From positions 310,001-374,000 of the forward strand of contig NZ_PZZN01000002.1 of NCBI RefSeq assembly GCF_003046295.1: a DNA stretch of 64,000 bases, given 5' to 3'. Below the pieces are notes generated by a model. It did no database searches. It was not told the DNA's origin and was given only the letters and a program-made list of their open reading frames with translations. This stretch comes from Sphingomonas aerolata. Lineage in GTDB: Bacteria; Pseudomonadota; Alphaproteobacteria; Sphingomonadales; Sphingomonadaceae. Made by a program: the position numbers and the translations under genes. Shown in pieces: positions 54,127 to 63,399 of this stretch; within the stretch, counting starts at the first letter, position 1; every line of letters starts with the position of its first letter.

Positions 54127-55935
54127 ATGCATCGTCGTCGGTTTCTAACGAGTGCCGCTGCCGCGTCCGTCATCGGTGCGGTCCCGCTGAAGGGGGCCGC
54201 CGCGGCGGGATCGCGCGACGCGGCACTGCGCACGATGCTCGACCGGTTCTTCTATGCGCGGCTCGACGACTCGCCCGAACAGGCGACGCGACTGGGGCTC
54301 GACACGGGAACGCGCAGCGGGCTGAAAGCGCGGCTCGACGACCAGTCGGCGGCGGGGCGTGCGCGCGAGCTGGCGCAGGCGACCAAGGAACTCGCCGAGC
54401 TGCGCGCGTTCGGGACGGGCGGGCTGTCGAGCGACGCCGCGCTCGATCACGAGATCGTGACCTATCAGCTGACGCGCGCGGTCGCGGGCGCGAAGCGGTT
54501 CACCTATGGCAGCAGCCTCGGGCGGTTCGCGCCCTATGTGCTGAGCCAGCTGACCGGGCCGTATCGCGACGTGCCCGATTTCCTCGAATCGCAGACGCGG
54601 GTGCGCGATGCGGGCGAGGCGGATGCGTATCTGCAGCGGCTTTCCGCGTTGCCCAAGGCGATCGACGACAGCAGCGAGCAGCAGCGCAGCGACGCGGCGC
54701 GTGGCGTGTTCGCGCCCGATTATATCCTCGACACGACGCTGAAACAGCTGGGCAGCGCGATGGAGGGCGCGGCCGCGCAGAGCGTGATGGTGACGAGTTT
54801 CGCGACCAAGCTGAAGGCCGCGGGGCTGCCCGAGGACCGCGTCGCGCGCGCGACCGCGATCGTCGAGCGCGACGTCCGCCCCGCGCTCGAGCGGCAGCGT
54901 GCGCTGGTCGCTGAACTGCGCACCAAGGCGGTGCATGATGCGGGGTGCTGGCGGCTGCCCGATGGCGATGCCTATTATGCCGCGGCGGCGGAGGCCGCGA
55001 CGACGGTGGCGATGAGCGGGGACGAGATCCACCGTCTGGGCCTCGCGCAGGTCGCCGAGATCGGCGCGCGGATCGACGGCATTCTGAAGACGCAGGGGAT
55101 GACGCAAGGCACCGTCGGCGAGCGGCTGGTGGCGCTCAACAAGCGGCCCGACCAGCTTTATCCCAACACCGATGCGGGCCGCGACGCGCTGCTCGCGCAT
55201 CTCAACCGGCAGATCGTCGCGATGCAGGCGCGGCTGCCCGAGGCGTTCGCCAGCCTGCCCAAGGCGCCGGTCGAGGTACGCCGCGTGCCGCCGACGATCC
55301 AGGCGGGCGCACCGGGCGGCTATTACCAGAACGCCTCGCTCGACGGGTCGCGACCGGCGATCTATTATATCAACCTGCGCGACACGTTCGACCGGCCCAA
55401 ATTCGGGCTCGCCACGCTGACCCATCACGAGGCGGTGCCGGGGCATCACCTGCAGGTCAGCCTCGCGCTCGAAAGCGAGCAGATCCCGCTGATCCGGCGG
55501 CGCGGGTTCTTCAGCGGCTATTCGGAGGGCTGGGCGCTCTATGCCGAACAGCTCGCCGACGAGATGGGGATGTACGAGGGCGATCCGCTGGGGCAGGTCG
55601 GCTATCTCCAGTCGCTGCTGTTCCGCGCGACGCGGCTGGTGGTCGACAGCGGGATGCACGCGAAACGCTGGAGCCGCGAAAAGGCGACCGATTACCTGAT
55701 CGCGACGACCGGGATCGCGCGCGGTCGCAGCCAGGGCGAGATCGACCGCTACACGGTGTGGCCGGGCCAGGCGTGCAGCTACAAGATCGGCCACACGGTG
55801 TGGACCCGCCTGCGCGACGACGCGAAGACGCGGCCGGGGTACACGCCGAAGGGCTTCCATTCGGTGCTGCTGAAGGGGGCGATGCCGCTCGCGATCCTCG
55901 AACGCGTGGTGCGCCGGACGGGGGCGGGGGCTTAG
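54127..55935 (+). CDS. DUF885 family secreted hydrolase
   Basis: A 602-residue protein with a Tat-like signal peptide, HRRRFLTSAAAASVIGAVPL, so it may be exported folded. The catalytic zinc-binding signature HHEAVPGHHLQ lies near residue 435, with further conserved GYSEGWALYAEQLADEMG and WPGQACSYKIG. DUF885 proteins are thought to be metallopeptidases of periplasmic or cytoplasmic location. The substrate is unknown. Confidence 0.87.
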   Translation: MHRRRFLTSAAAASVIGAVPLKGAAAAGSRDAALRTMLDRFFYARLDDSPEQATRLGLDTGTRSGLKARLDDQSAAGRARELAQATKELAELRAFGTGGLSSDAALDHEIVTYQLTRAVAGAKRFTYGSSLGRFAPYVLSQLTGPYRDVPDFLESQTRVRDAGEADAYLQRLSALPKAIDDSSEQQRSDAARGVFAPDYILDTTLKQLGSAMEGAAAQSVMVTSFATKLKAAGLPEDRVARATAIVERDVRPALERQRALVAELRTKAVHDAGCWRLPDGDAYYAAAAEAATTVAMSGDEIHRLGLAQVAEIGARIDGILKTQGMTQGTVGERLVALNKRPDQLYPNTDAGRDALLAHLNRQIVAMQARLPEAFASLPKAPVEVRRVPPTIQAGAPGGYYQNASLDGSRPAIYYINLRDTFDRPKFGLATLTHHEAVPGHHLQVSLALESEQIPLIRRRGFFSGYSEGWALYAEQLADEMGMYEGDPLGQVGYLQSLLFRATRLVVDSGMHAKRWSREKATDYLIATTGIARGRSQGEIDRYTVWPGQACSYKIGHTVWTRLRDDAKTRPGYTPKGFHSVLLKGAMPLAILERVVRRTGAGA

Positions 55936-56105
55936 GCCCCCCAGTTCTCCAGCCCGCCGCCGCCCCGCCGACGCGGCCGGACCGCGGTGACTTTTGCAAA
56001 AATTCTGCAGCGGAAACTTGTGCGTTGCCGGGGGGTTGTTGGGCGGGGGCTCTCGAACCGGACATGGTCCGGCGCGGCGCCCGGACTGGCCTGGAGAAAT
56101 GTCGC

Positions 56106-57614
56106 GTGCGTCAAGAACCGTCATCACCCTCCGACGGGAGCGTCGTATCGACCGGCCTCGACCCGCTGAACTACATCCTCGACGGCGGCTATGCGTATAA
56201 CCGCGTCCACCTGATCGAGGGCGAGCCGGGGTCGGGCAAGACGACGCTCGGGCTGCAGTTCCTGCTCGCCGGGCGCGATGCGGGCGAGCGGTGCCTGTAC
56301 ATCACGCTGTCGGAAAGCCGCGACGAGCTGCTCCATGTCGCCAAGACGCATGGCTGGGACATGACCGGCGTCGACATCTTCGAACTGGTGCCGCCCGAGC
56401 TCAGCCTCGACGTCGATCGCGAACAGTCGATCGTCTATTCGTCCGATCTCGAACTCGGCGAGACGGTCAACATGGTGATGGAGGCGGTCAGCAAGGTCGA
56501 GCCGACGCGGATCGTGTTCGACAGCCTGTCCGAGATCCGCCTGCTCGCGCAGGGGCCGCTGCGGTTCCGCCGTCAGCTGCTCGCGCTCAAGCATTATTTC
56601 GCGCAGCGTGGCTGCACCGCCTTGTTCCTCGACGATCTGACGCAGACCGAGGACGATCTCAGCCTGCACAGCCTGGCGCACGGCGTCGTTCGGCTCGAGC
56701 AGATCGCGCTGCCCTATGGATCCGAGCGGCGGCGGCTGCGCGTGTACAAGATGCGCGCGCGCGCGTTTCGCGGTGGCTTCCACGACTTCGTGATTCGGCG
56801 CGGCGGGCTGCAGATCTTCCCGCGGCTGACCGCGGTCGCGCATCCCGATACCGGTTTCGTCGACCGGCTGGCGTCGAGCGGGATCGACGAGCTCGACACG
56901 CTGTCGGGCGGCGGGCTGGATTACGGGACGACGACGCTGATCATCGGGCCGTCGGGATCGGGCAAGACGACGCTGTCGCTGCAATATGTCTTCGCCGCGC
57001 TCGAACGCGGGGAAAAGGCGCTGTTCGTCAGCTTCGACGAGACCGAGCGCGTGTTCATGCGCCGCGCGGCGGGGATGGACCTCGACCTCAGCGACCATGT
57101 CGCGGCGGGGCGGCTGTGTTTCCGCCAGGTCGATCCGGGCGAATTGTCGCCGGGCGAGCTGACCGGGATCATCCGCGACCAGGTCGAGCGGGTCGGCGCG
57201 ACGGTGGTCGTGCTCGATTCGCTGTCGGGCTATCAACTCGCCATGCCCGAGGAGCAGCACATGCTGCTGCAGATGCACGAGGTCGTGACCTATCTGAACC
57301 AGCAGGGCGTGCTGGGGCTGCTCGTCCTGACGCAGACCGGGATGATCGGGACGATGCAGTCGCCGGTCGACCTGACCTATCTGGCGGATTCGGTGATGCT
57401 GCTCAGGTTCTTCGAGGCGGATGGCGCGATCCGGCGGGTGATGTCGTTCCTGAAACGCCGGATGGGCCCGCATGAGGGGACCTTGCGCGAGTTCCGGATC
57501 GACAGCGGCGGGATCCGCGTCGGCCCGCAGCTTACCGGGTTTCGCGGCGTGCTGACCGGGACGCCCGAATATGGGGGCAGCGCCGCCCTGCTGACGAACC
57601 GTGACGAATCCTGA
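56106..57614 (+). CDS. KaiC-like double ATPase
   Basis: RecA-fold protein of 502 residues with two KaiC-type ATPase halves. The first has Walker A GEPGSGKT (39-46) and VFDSLSEIR; the second has GPSGSGKT (281-288) and VVLDSLSGYQ (369-377). The glutamate partner in the second half is in SFDETERVF. The two cyanobacterial phosphosites align with T424 and Y425 in VDLTYLADSV, so Tyr replaces the second Thr. No KaiA or KaiB lies in the window. It leads two hybrid histidine kinases. GTG with GGAG at nine bases is chosen; an ATG 42 bases upstream is possible. Confidence 0.9.
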   Translation: MRQEPSSPSDGSVVSTGLDPLNYILDGGYAYNRVHLIEGEPGSGKTTLGLQFLLAGRDAGERCLYITLSESRDELLHVAKTHGWDMTGVDIFELVPPELSLDVDREQSIVYSSDLELGETVNMVMEAVSKVEPTRIVFDSLSEIRLLAQGPLRFRRQLLALKHYFAQRGCTALFLDDLTQTEDDLSLHSLAHGVVRLEQIALPYGSERRRLRVYKMRARAFRGGFHDFVIRRGGLQIFPRLTAVAHPDTGFVDRLASSGIDELDTLSGGGLDYGTTTLIIGPSGSGKTTLSLQYVFAALERGEKALFVSFDETERVFMRRAAGMDLDLSDHVAAGRLCFRQVDPGELSPGELTGIIRDQVERVGATVVVLDSLSGYQLAMPEEQHMLLQMHEVVTYLNQQGVLGLLVLTQTGMIGTMQSPVDLTYLADSVMLLRFFEADGAIRRVMSFLKRRMGPHEGTLREFRIDSGGIRVGPQLTGFRGVLTGTPEYGGSAALLTNRDES

Positions 57615-57624
57615 CCGACCGGCG

Positions 57625-59301
57625 ATGATGACCGACGATTTCCTGGTGGTCGCGCCGACCGGCCGCGACGCCGATGTGACCGCGCAGGTGCTGCGCTCTG
57701 CCGATATCGCCGCGGTGGCGGATGCCGACGGGACCGCATTGTTCGCGGCGATCGCGGGGGGCACGCATGCCGGCGCGATCCTGACCGACGATGCGCTGTC
57801 GCGGCTCGACCAGGAGCGGCTGCTCGCGGCGATCGCGGCGCAGGCGCCCTGGTCCGACTTTCCGTTCATCCTGCTGAGCAAGCGCGGCGAACCGCGGCGC
57901 GGCGCGCGCGAGGTCGAGGCGGTCGCCAACGTGACCTTGCTCGAACGCCCGCTGCATCCCGCGTCGCTGGTCAGTGCGGCGCGCGCGGCGCTGCGCGCGC
58001 GGCAACGCCAGCGGCTGGCGGCGCGGCATTTCGAGGACCGCGAAAAGGCGCGCGCCGAGCTGCGCGATCTGGCCGACACGCTGGAGGCGAAGGTCGAGGC
58101 GCGGACGCGCGAACTGGCGGCGGCGAACGACCGGCTGACCGCGGAGATCGCCGAGCGCGAGCGGGCCGAGGCGCGGCTGGTGCAGGCGCAGAAGATGGAG
58201 GCGATCGGCCAGCTGACCGGGGGCATCGCGCATGATTTTAACAATCTGCTGACTGCGGTGATCGGCTCGCTCGACCTGTTGCTGCGGCGGACCGACGACG
58301 AGAAGATCCGGCGGCTGGCGAGCATGGCGTTGCAGGCGGGCGAGCGCGGCGCGACGCTGACCGCGCAGCTCCTGTCCTTTTCGCGGCGCCAGCATCTGTC
58401 GCCGGTGCCGGTTGAGCCCAACCAGGTCGTCGCGTCGATGGCGGACCTTCTCGCGCGGTCGATCGGTGCGGCGGTGACGGTCGAACTCGACCTGGCGGAC
58501 GATGTCTGGCGCGCGATGGTCGATCCGACGCAGCTCGAGGTCGTGCTGCTCAACCTGGCGATCAACGCGCGCGATGCGATGCCGTCGGGCGGGGTGGTGC
58601 GGATCGCGACGCGCAACCTGGCCGCGGTGCCCGATGCGCTGACCGCCGAGCTGAACCCGGGCGCCTATGTCGCGATCGAGGTCGCCGATACCGGTGCGGG
58701 GATGACGCCTGCGGTGCTGGCGCGTGCGTTCGAGCCGTTCTTCACCACCAAGGGGCAGGGCAAGGGCACGGGCCTCGGGCTCGCGCAAGTGTACGGCTTT
58801 GCCCGCCAGTCGGGCGGCACGGTCCGGATCGTCAGCGCGGAGAACGAGGGGACGGTGATCACCTTGTACCTGCCGCGGACGACCGAGGTCGCCGATCCGG
58901 TCGCGATCGAGCGGCTGGCCCAGGCGACCGGGTCGCGGCAGCGGATCCTGGTGGTCGACGACGACAATGACGTCCGCGGGGTCGCGGCGCAGATGATCGA
59001 GGAGATCGGCTATCAAGTGGTCGCAGCGGCGAGCGGGTCCGAGGCGCTGACCGAATTCGGGCGCGCGTCGTTCGACCTGGTGCTGACCGACGTGGTGATG
59101 CCGGGCATGTCGGGCGTCGACCTGGCGCGGCGGATCCGCGCGGTCGCCCCCGCCATGCCGCTGCTGTTCGCGAGCGGCTATGCCGATGTCGCGACGTTCG
59201 GCGACGAGCTGGCGGCGGAGACGGTGCTGAAGAAACCCTATCGCATCGGCGAGGTCGCGGCGCGGATCGGCGACGCACTGTCGGCGGAGTCGACGCAGTA
59301 G
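57625..59301 (+). CDS. Hybrid sensor histidine kinase with N-terminal receiver-like domain
   Basis: A 558-residue two-component kinase. The first 125 residues resemble a receiver domain (LVVAPTGRDADVTAQVLRSA, AILTDDALSRLD, FILLSKRGE, TLLERPLHP). A coiled coil follows, then the histidine H203 in IAHDFNNLLT, an ATP-binding domain with NLAINARDAM and DTGAGM...KGTGLGLAQV, and a C-terminal receiver with VDDDNDVRG and LTDVVMPGM. There is no membrane helix, so it acts in the cytoplasm. It overlaps or abuts the KaiC-like stop; GTG 24 bases upstream is an alternative start. Confidence 0.9.
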   Translation: MMTDDFLVVAPTGRDADVTAQVLRSADIAAVADADGTALFAAIAGGTHAGAILTDDALSRLDQERLLAAIAAQAPWSDFPFILLSKRGEPRRGAREVEAVANVTLLERPLHPASLVSAARAALRARQRQRLAARHFEDREKARAELRDLADTLEAKVEARTRELAAANDRLTAEIAERERAEARLVQAQKMEAIGQLTGGIAHDFNNLLTAVIGSLDLLLRRTDDEKIRRLASMALQAGERGATLTAQLLSFSRRQHLSPVPVEPNQVVASMADLLARSIGAAVTVELDLADDVWRAMVDPTQLEVVLLNLAINARDAMPSGGVVRIATRNLAAVPDALTAELNPGAYVAIEVADTGAGMTPAVLARAFEPFFTTKGQGKGTGLGLAQVYGFARQSGGTVRIVSAENEGTVITLYLPRTTEVADPVAIERLAQATGSRQRILVVDDDNDVRGVAAQMIEEIGYQVVAAASGSEALTEFGRASFDLVLTDVVMPGMSGVDLARRIRAVAPAMPLLFASGYADVATFGDELAAETVLKKPYRIGEVAARIGDALSAESTQ

Positions 59302-59429
59302 CGCAGGTGACGGACATTGCAGCGTTTCGCGGTGGCGGTGCGGTGTATAGGATGGGGTTAAGGCCCGTGCGTGTAGGGTGATCAGGGACGCAGGATTTCG
59401 GACCCGGGGTGGGGGCAAGGTGGGGCAGC

Positions 59430-61661
59430 GTGACTGAGCGGCATGGATTCCTGGGCGACGGACCGCTCGCGGCGCTGATCGCGGCGTTCGACTGGTCGGC
59501 GACCCCGCTCGGCCCGATCGAGGGCTGGCCGCCGCATCTGCGAACCGTGGTGTCGATCCTGTTGCGCGCGCCGGTGCCGATGGCGCTGCTGTGGGGCGAG
59601 GAGGGAATCCTGCTCTACAATGCGCGCTATGCGACGATCGCGCAGGACAAGCACCCCGCGATCCTCGGCATGCCGGTGCGCGAGGCCTGGTCGGAGGCGG
59701 CGGCGTTCAACGACGGCGTGGTGCGCGCCGGGATGGCGGGCAAGACGCGGAGCTATGCGCGGCAGGAGCTGACGCTGTACCGCCACGGCGAGCCCGAGAC
59801 GGTGTTCCTCGACCTCAATTATTCGCCCGTGCTCGATGCCGACGGAGTGCCCGCGGGCGTGCTGGCGGTGGTGATCGAGACGACCGACGCGGTGCTCGCC
59901 GAGCGCAGCCTGCGCTGGGAGACGCACAGCCTGGAGACGCTGAACGTCACCGGCGCGGCGCTGGTCGCCGAGCTCGAGCTCGAGCCGCTGATCCAGATGG
60001 TCACCGATGCGGGGGTCAAGCTGACCGGGGCGGAGTTCGGGGCGTATTTCCACAACCTGATGGACGAGACCGGCGAGCGGCTGCACCTGTTCACGCTGGC
60101 CGGGGCGGAGCGCGCGGCGTTCGAGAAGCTCGGGCGGCCGCGCGCGACTGCGGTGTTCGGACCGACCTTCCGCAACGAGGGCGTGATCCGGTCGGACGAT
60201 ATCCGCACCGACCCGCGCTACGGCAAGAGCGCGCCGCATTACGGGATGCCGCGCGGGCATCTGCCGGTGCGGAGCTATCTGTCGGTGCCGGTCACGTCGC
60301 GCACCGGGGTGGTGCTGGGCGGGCTGTTGTTCGGCCATTCCGAGCCCGGGCGTTTCGGCGAGCGGCACGAGCGCCTGCTGGTCGGCGTCGCGGCGCAGGC
60401 GGCGATCGCGATCGACAATGCGCAATTGTTCAAGGCGGTGCAGGAGGTCAACGACACGCTCGAACAGCGCGTGGCGGAGCGGACCGCGGAGCTGACCCAG
60501 GCGCACGAGGCGCTGCGCCAGGCGCAGAAGATGGAGACTCTGGGCCAGCTGACCGGCGGTATCGCGCATGATTTCAACAATCTGCTGACGGTGATCCGCG
60601 GATCGACCGACCTGTTGCGGCGTCCCGATTTGAGCGCGGATCGGCGCGACCGCTATATCACCGCGATCGCCGACACCGCCGACCGCGCGACCAAGCTGAC
60701 CAACCAGCTGCTCGCCTTTGCGCGGCGATCGTCGCTGACCCCCGAGGTGCTCGACGTCCGCGCCGTCGTCAGCGGGATGACCGACATGCTGGCGACGCTG
60801 TCGGGATCGTTCATCGACATCGCGCTGAGCCTGCCCGACACGCCGTGCCTGACGCATGCGGATGCGAGCCAGCTCGAGACCGCGATCGTCAACCTGGCGG
60901 TCAATGCGCGCGACGCGATGGCGGGGCGCGGTGCGCTTCGGATCGTGGTCGGGCGCGCGGCGCGGATCCCGGCGGTGCGCGGCCATGTCGCGCGCGACGG
61001 CGATTTCGTGACGATCGGCGTGCACGACACGGGCAGCGGGATCGACCCGGCGCATATCGAGCATATCTTCGAGCCGTTCTTCACGTCGAAGGCGATCGGC
61101 CACGGCACCGGGCTGGGCCTGTCGCAGGTGTTCGGGTTCGTGAAGCAGTCGGGCGGCGAGGTGATCGTCGAGAGCACGCCCGGCGCGGGCGCGACGTTCA
61201 CGCTGTATCTGCCGCATGACCCGACCGGCGTGCCGGCGGGGGTCGGCATCGCGGCGGAGGCGCGCGGCGACGGGCCGTCGCTGCGGATCCTGGTGGTCGA
61301 GGACAATGCCGCGGTCGGCGACTTCGCGATGTCCGCGCTCGCCGATCTGGGTCACGCGATCGTGTTCGCGCGCGATGCCGAGGAGGCGCTGGCGATCCTC
61401 GCGCGGGAGGTGGACGCGTTCGACGTGATGTTTTCGGACGTGGTGATGCCGGGGATGAACGGCGTCGCGCTGGCGCAATATGTCCGCCGGGACTTTCCCG
61501 CGATGCGTGTGCTGCTGACCAGCGGCTATAGCGACGTGATCTCGAAGGACGGCGCGCAGGGCTTTGCGCTGTTGCACAAACCCTATTCGATGGCGGAGCT
61601 CGCGCGGGCGCTGCACGCGGTGATGGAGGCGGACCGGCCGCTCGTGGCGGGCGCGTTCTAG
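59430..61661 (+). CDS. Hybrid sensor histidine kinase with PAS and GAF domains
   Basis: A cytoplasmic kinase of 743 residues. An N-terminal PAS-like domain (DWSATPLGPIEGWPPHLRTV, then ALLWGEEGILLYNARYATIA) is followed by a GAF domain with GMPRGHLPVRSYLSVPV, a coiled coil, the kinase core with IAHDFNNLLTVIRGS and DTGSGID...HGTGLGLSQV, and a receiver with VVEDNAAVGD and FSDVVMPGMNG. It may sense a ligand or redox state through GAF. It follows the first kinase by 128 bases. A GTG 21 bases upstream is an alternative start. Confidence 0.9.
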   Translation: MTERHGFLGDGPLAALIAAFDWSATPLGPIEGWPPHLRTVVSILLRAPVPMALLWGEEGILLYNARYATIAQDKHPAILGMPVREAWSEAAAFNDGVVRAGMAGKTRSYARQELTLYRHGEPETVFLDLNYSPVLDADGVPAGVLAVVIETTDAVLAERSLRWETHSLETLNVTGAALVAELELEPLIQMVTDAGVKLTGAEFGAYFHNLMDETGERLHLFTLAGAERAAFEKLGRPRATAVFGPTFRNEGVIRSDDIRTDPRYGKSAPHYGMPRGHLPVRSYLSVPVTSRTGVVLGGLLFGHSEPGRFGERHERLLVGVAAQAAIAIDNAQLFKAVQEVNDTLEQRVAERTAELTQAHEALRQAQKMETLGQLTGGIAHDFNNLLTVIRGSTDLLRRPDLSADRRDRYITAIADTADRATKLTNQLLAFARRSSLTPEVLDVRAVVSGMTDMLATLSGSFIDIALSLPDTPCLTHADASQLETAIVNLAVNARDAMAGRGALRIVVGRAARIPAVRGHVARDGDFVTIGVHDTGSGIDPAHIEHIFEPFFTSKAIGHGTGLGLSQVFGFVKQSGGEVIVESTPGAGATFTLYLPHDPTGVPAGVGIAAEARGDGPSLRILVVEDNAAVGDFAMSALADLGHAIVFARDAEEALAILAREVDAFDVMFSDVVMPGMNGVALAQYVRRDFPAMRVLLTSGYSDVISKDGAQGFALLHKPYSMAELARALHAVMEADRPLVAGAF

Positions 61662-62230
61662 AGCGCGGCGCTGTCGGTGAGGCGGTGGACGTCGCCGAGC
61701 AGCCGGTCGAAATAGTCGGTCCGCGGCGCGTCGAAGGTGACGATGTAGAGCAGCCCCGCGACGATCGCCGCGCGTGCCTCGCCCCGGCGGGGCAGATCGT
61801 CGGCGTCGACATAGGCATAGCCGAAGCGGATGCCGGCATGGCCGAGAAACGGGTCGGACGCTGCGGTGGTGAGCGTGAAGTCCGCGATTCCGCCCGCGCT
61901 GCGATAGGTCGATTCGAGCAGTTCGGGGATCTCGGCGAGCAGCATCGCGTCGCTGTAGCGGGGGAGCGTCCTGCGGCGCCGGGGTTCGCGCAGCAGCGGC
62001 TCGCCGGGTGCGATCCCGCCGAACCAGGTGACCGCGTTGAGCCGCTCACCGTCGAGTGTCCAGACCTCGGCCTTGCGGCCCGGGCGGGCGGAGAGCTGGT
62101 TCCAGTCGCGCGGCGGGGTGACGGTCATCGTCCGGGCGACGCGGACCGGCTTGCCCTGCGCGCGATAGGCGTTGGCGTCGGCGGGCGCGGGCAGGAGCAT
62201 GAGGAGGGCGGGGAGCAGCGGGTAGCGCAT
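61658..62230 (-). CDS. Secreted protein of the M48 operon, function unknown
   Basis: A 190-residue predicted exported protein with signal peptide MRYPLLPALLMLLPAPADAN. The mature part starts YRAQGKPVRVARTMTVTPPR and has an aromatic, beta-rich character (VWTLDGERLNAVTWFGGI, GHAGIRFGYAYVD, LLYIVTFDAPRTDYFDRLLG). No family is recognised. Its start overlaps the stop of the M48 gene, so the two are co-translated. Its stop and that of the histidine kinase share the palindrome CTAG on opposite strands. Confidence 0.7.
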   Translation of the reverse strand: MRYPLLPALLMLLPAPADANAYRAQGKPVRVARTMTVTPPRDWNQLSARPGRKAEVWTLDGERLNAVTWFGGIAPGEPLLREPRRRRTLPRYSDAMLLAEIPELLESTYRSAGGIADFTLTTAASDPFLGHAGIRFGYAYVDADDLPRRGEARAAIVAGLLYIVTFDAPRTDYFDRLLGDVHRLTDSAAL

Positions 62231-63399
62231 CAGCGGTCCTCCGGGGCGGCGATCAGGGCCGCGATCATGGTCGCATCGCCGGCGGCGGGGTCGAGCGCGA
62301 GATAGCGGCGTAGTGCCGCCTGTCCCTCCGCGAGGCGGCCGGTCCGGACCAGTGCGAGCCCCAGTCCGCGCTGTGCGGCGGCGAGGCTAGGGTCGAGCGC
62401 GGTGGCCTGCGCATAGAAGCGTGCGGCGTTGACGAGGTCGTGGGGGTTGCCGCGGGCGCGGTACAGGTCGCCGCGCGCGCGCCACAGCGCTGCGGTCCAG
62501 CCGCGCGCCGCACAGGCGGCGATCAGATAGGCGCTGGCGCCGAAGTCGTTGAGCTTGATCTGGTCGTCGAGGAACAGCGGCAGCCACGGCGCGAGCGCGT
62601 CGGCATGGCGGTCGGCGCCGTCGTCGCGGTCCGTCGCGTCGGGCAGCGCGAGCGCATCGAGCGTGGCGGCGCGTTCGGCCTCGGGCGGGTGCGAGGCGTA
62701 GAAGCCGATGCGGTCGAGCCGCGGGCGGTGCGCGCCGCGCGCGACCGCGGAGGCACCGGCCTCGGCGATCGCGCTGTGCCACAGCTGCGCGGCGGCCTGG
62801 GGGCGGAGGCGGCTGGCGTTGAGATAGCCGATCCCGAGCCGGTCGGCCTCGCGTTCCTGATCGCGCGAGAAGCGGTAGAGTGCGCCGTAGACCGATCGGC
62901 CGAGCGTGGCGAAGCGGCGGCGCAGATCGGCATCGGGGACCATTGCGGCGAGCACCGCGCCCCAGCCGAGCAGGTCGGAGCCGGTACGCTGCGCCCGGAA
63001 CTGCGCAAGCGTGTGGCGGCGTTCGAAATGGCCGAATTCATGTCCGAGCACCGCGCCGAGCTCCGCCTCGCTGCGGGCGCGGAGCAGCAGCCCGCTGAAC
63101 ACGCGCATCGTCCCGTTCGCCGCCATGCTCGCGTTGAACAAAGGCACGCGCAGGACATAGACCCGCACGCCGGCGCAGCGCGCCGCGCCGACCGTGTCGC
63201 AGAGCGCGCGGCGGACATAGGCGTCGAGCGCGGCGTCGCGGATCAGCAGCGGCGACAGCGCGAGTTGCCGTTCGTCCTCGTCCGCCTCGGCCCAGGCGCC
63301 GATCTCGTCGACGCCGACCGGTTGATAGGCGCCGGCATAGGGGGGCGGGGCGGGGGCGGTCGCGGCGAGCAGGGCGAGGGCGAGCGCGGTGACGGTCAT
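62230..63399 (-). CDS. M48 family metalloprotease with C-terminal TPR
   Basis: A 389-residue zinc protease. A signal peptide or lipid-like N-terminus (MTVTALALALLAATAPAP) precedes the peptidase core with HEFGH at 120-124 and third ligand E184 in EREADRLG. The last 100 residues form TPR-like helices (ARGDLYRARGNPHDLVNAAR, LGLALVRTGRLAEGQAALRR). It resembles BepA-type periplasmic proteases that help assemble the outer membrane. It is the middle gene of a three-gene operon whose other members are of unknown function. Confidence 0.9.
   Translation of the reverse strand: MTVTALALALLAATAPAPPPYAGAYQPVGVDEIGAWAEADEDERQLALSPLLIRDAALDAYVRRALCDTVGAARCAGVRVYVLRVPLFNASMAANGTMRVFSGLLLRARSEAELGAVLGHEFGHFERRHTLAQFRAQRTGSDLLGWGAVLAAMVPDADLRRRFATLGRSVYGALYRFSRDQEREADRLGIGYLNASRLRPQAAAQLWHSAIAEAGASAVARGAHRPRLDRIGFYASHPPEAERAATLDALALPDATDRDDGADRHADALAPWLPLFLDDQIKLNDFGASAYLIAACAARGWTAALWRARGDLYRARGNPHDLVNAARFYAQATALDPSLAAAQRGLGLALVRTGRLAEGQAALRRYLALDPAAGDATMIAALIAAPEDR

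Noticed and set aside
56106..57614. Complete cyanobacterial-type Kai clock
   Set aside because: No kaiA or kaiB was found in the window and the phosphosite region is changed, so only a KaiC-like ATPase is claimed.
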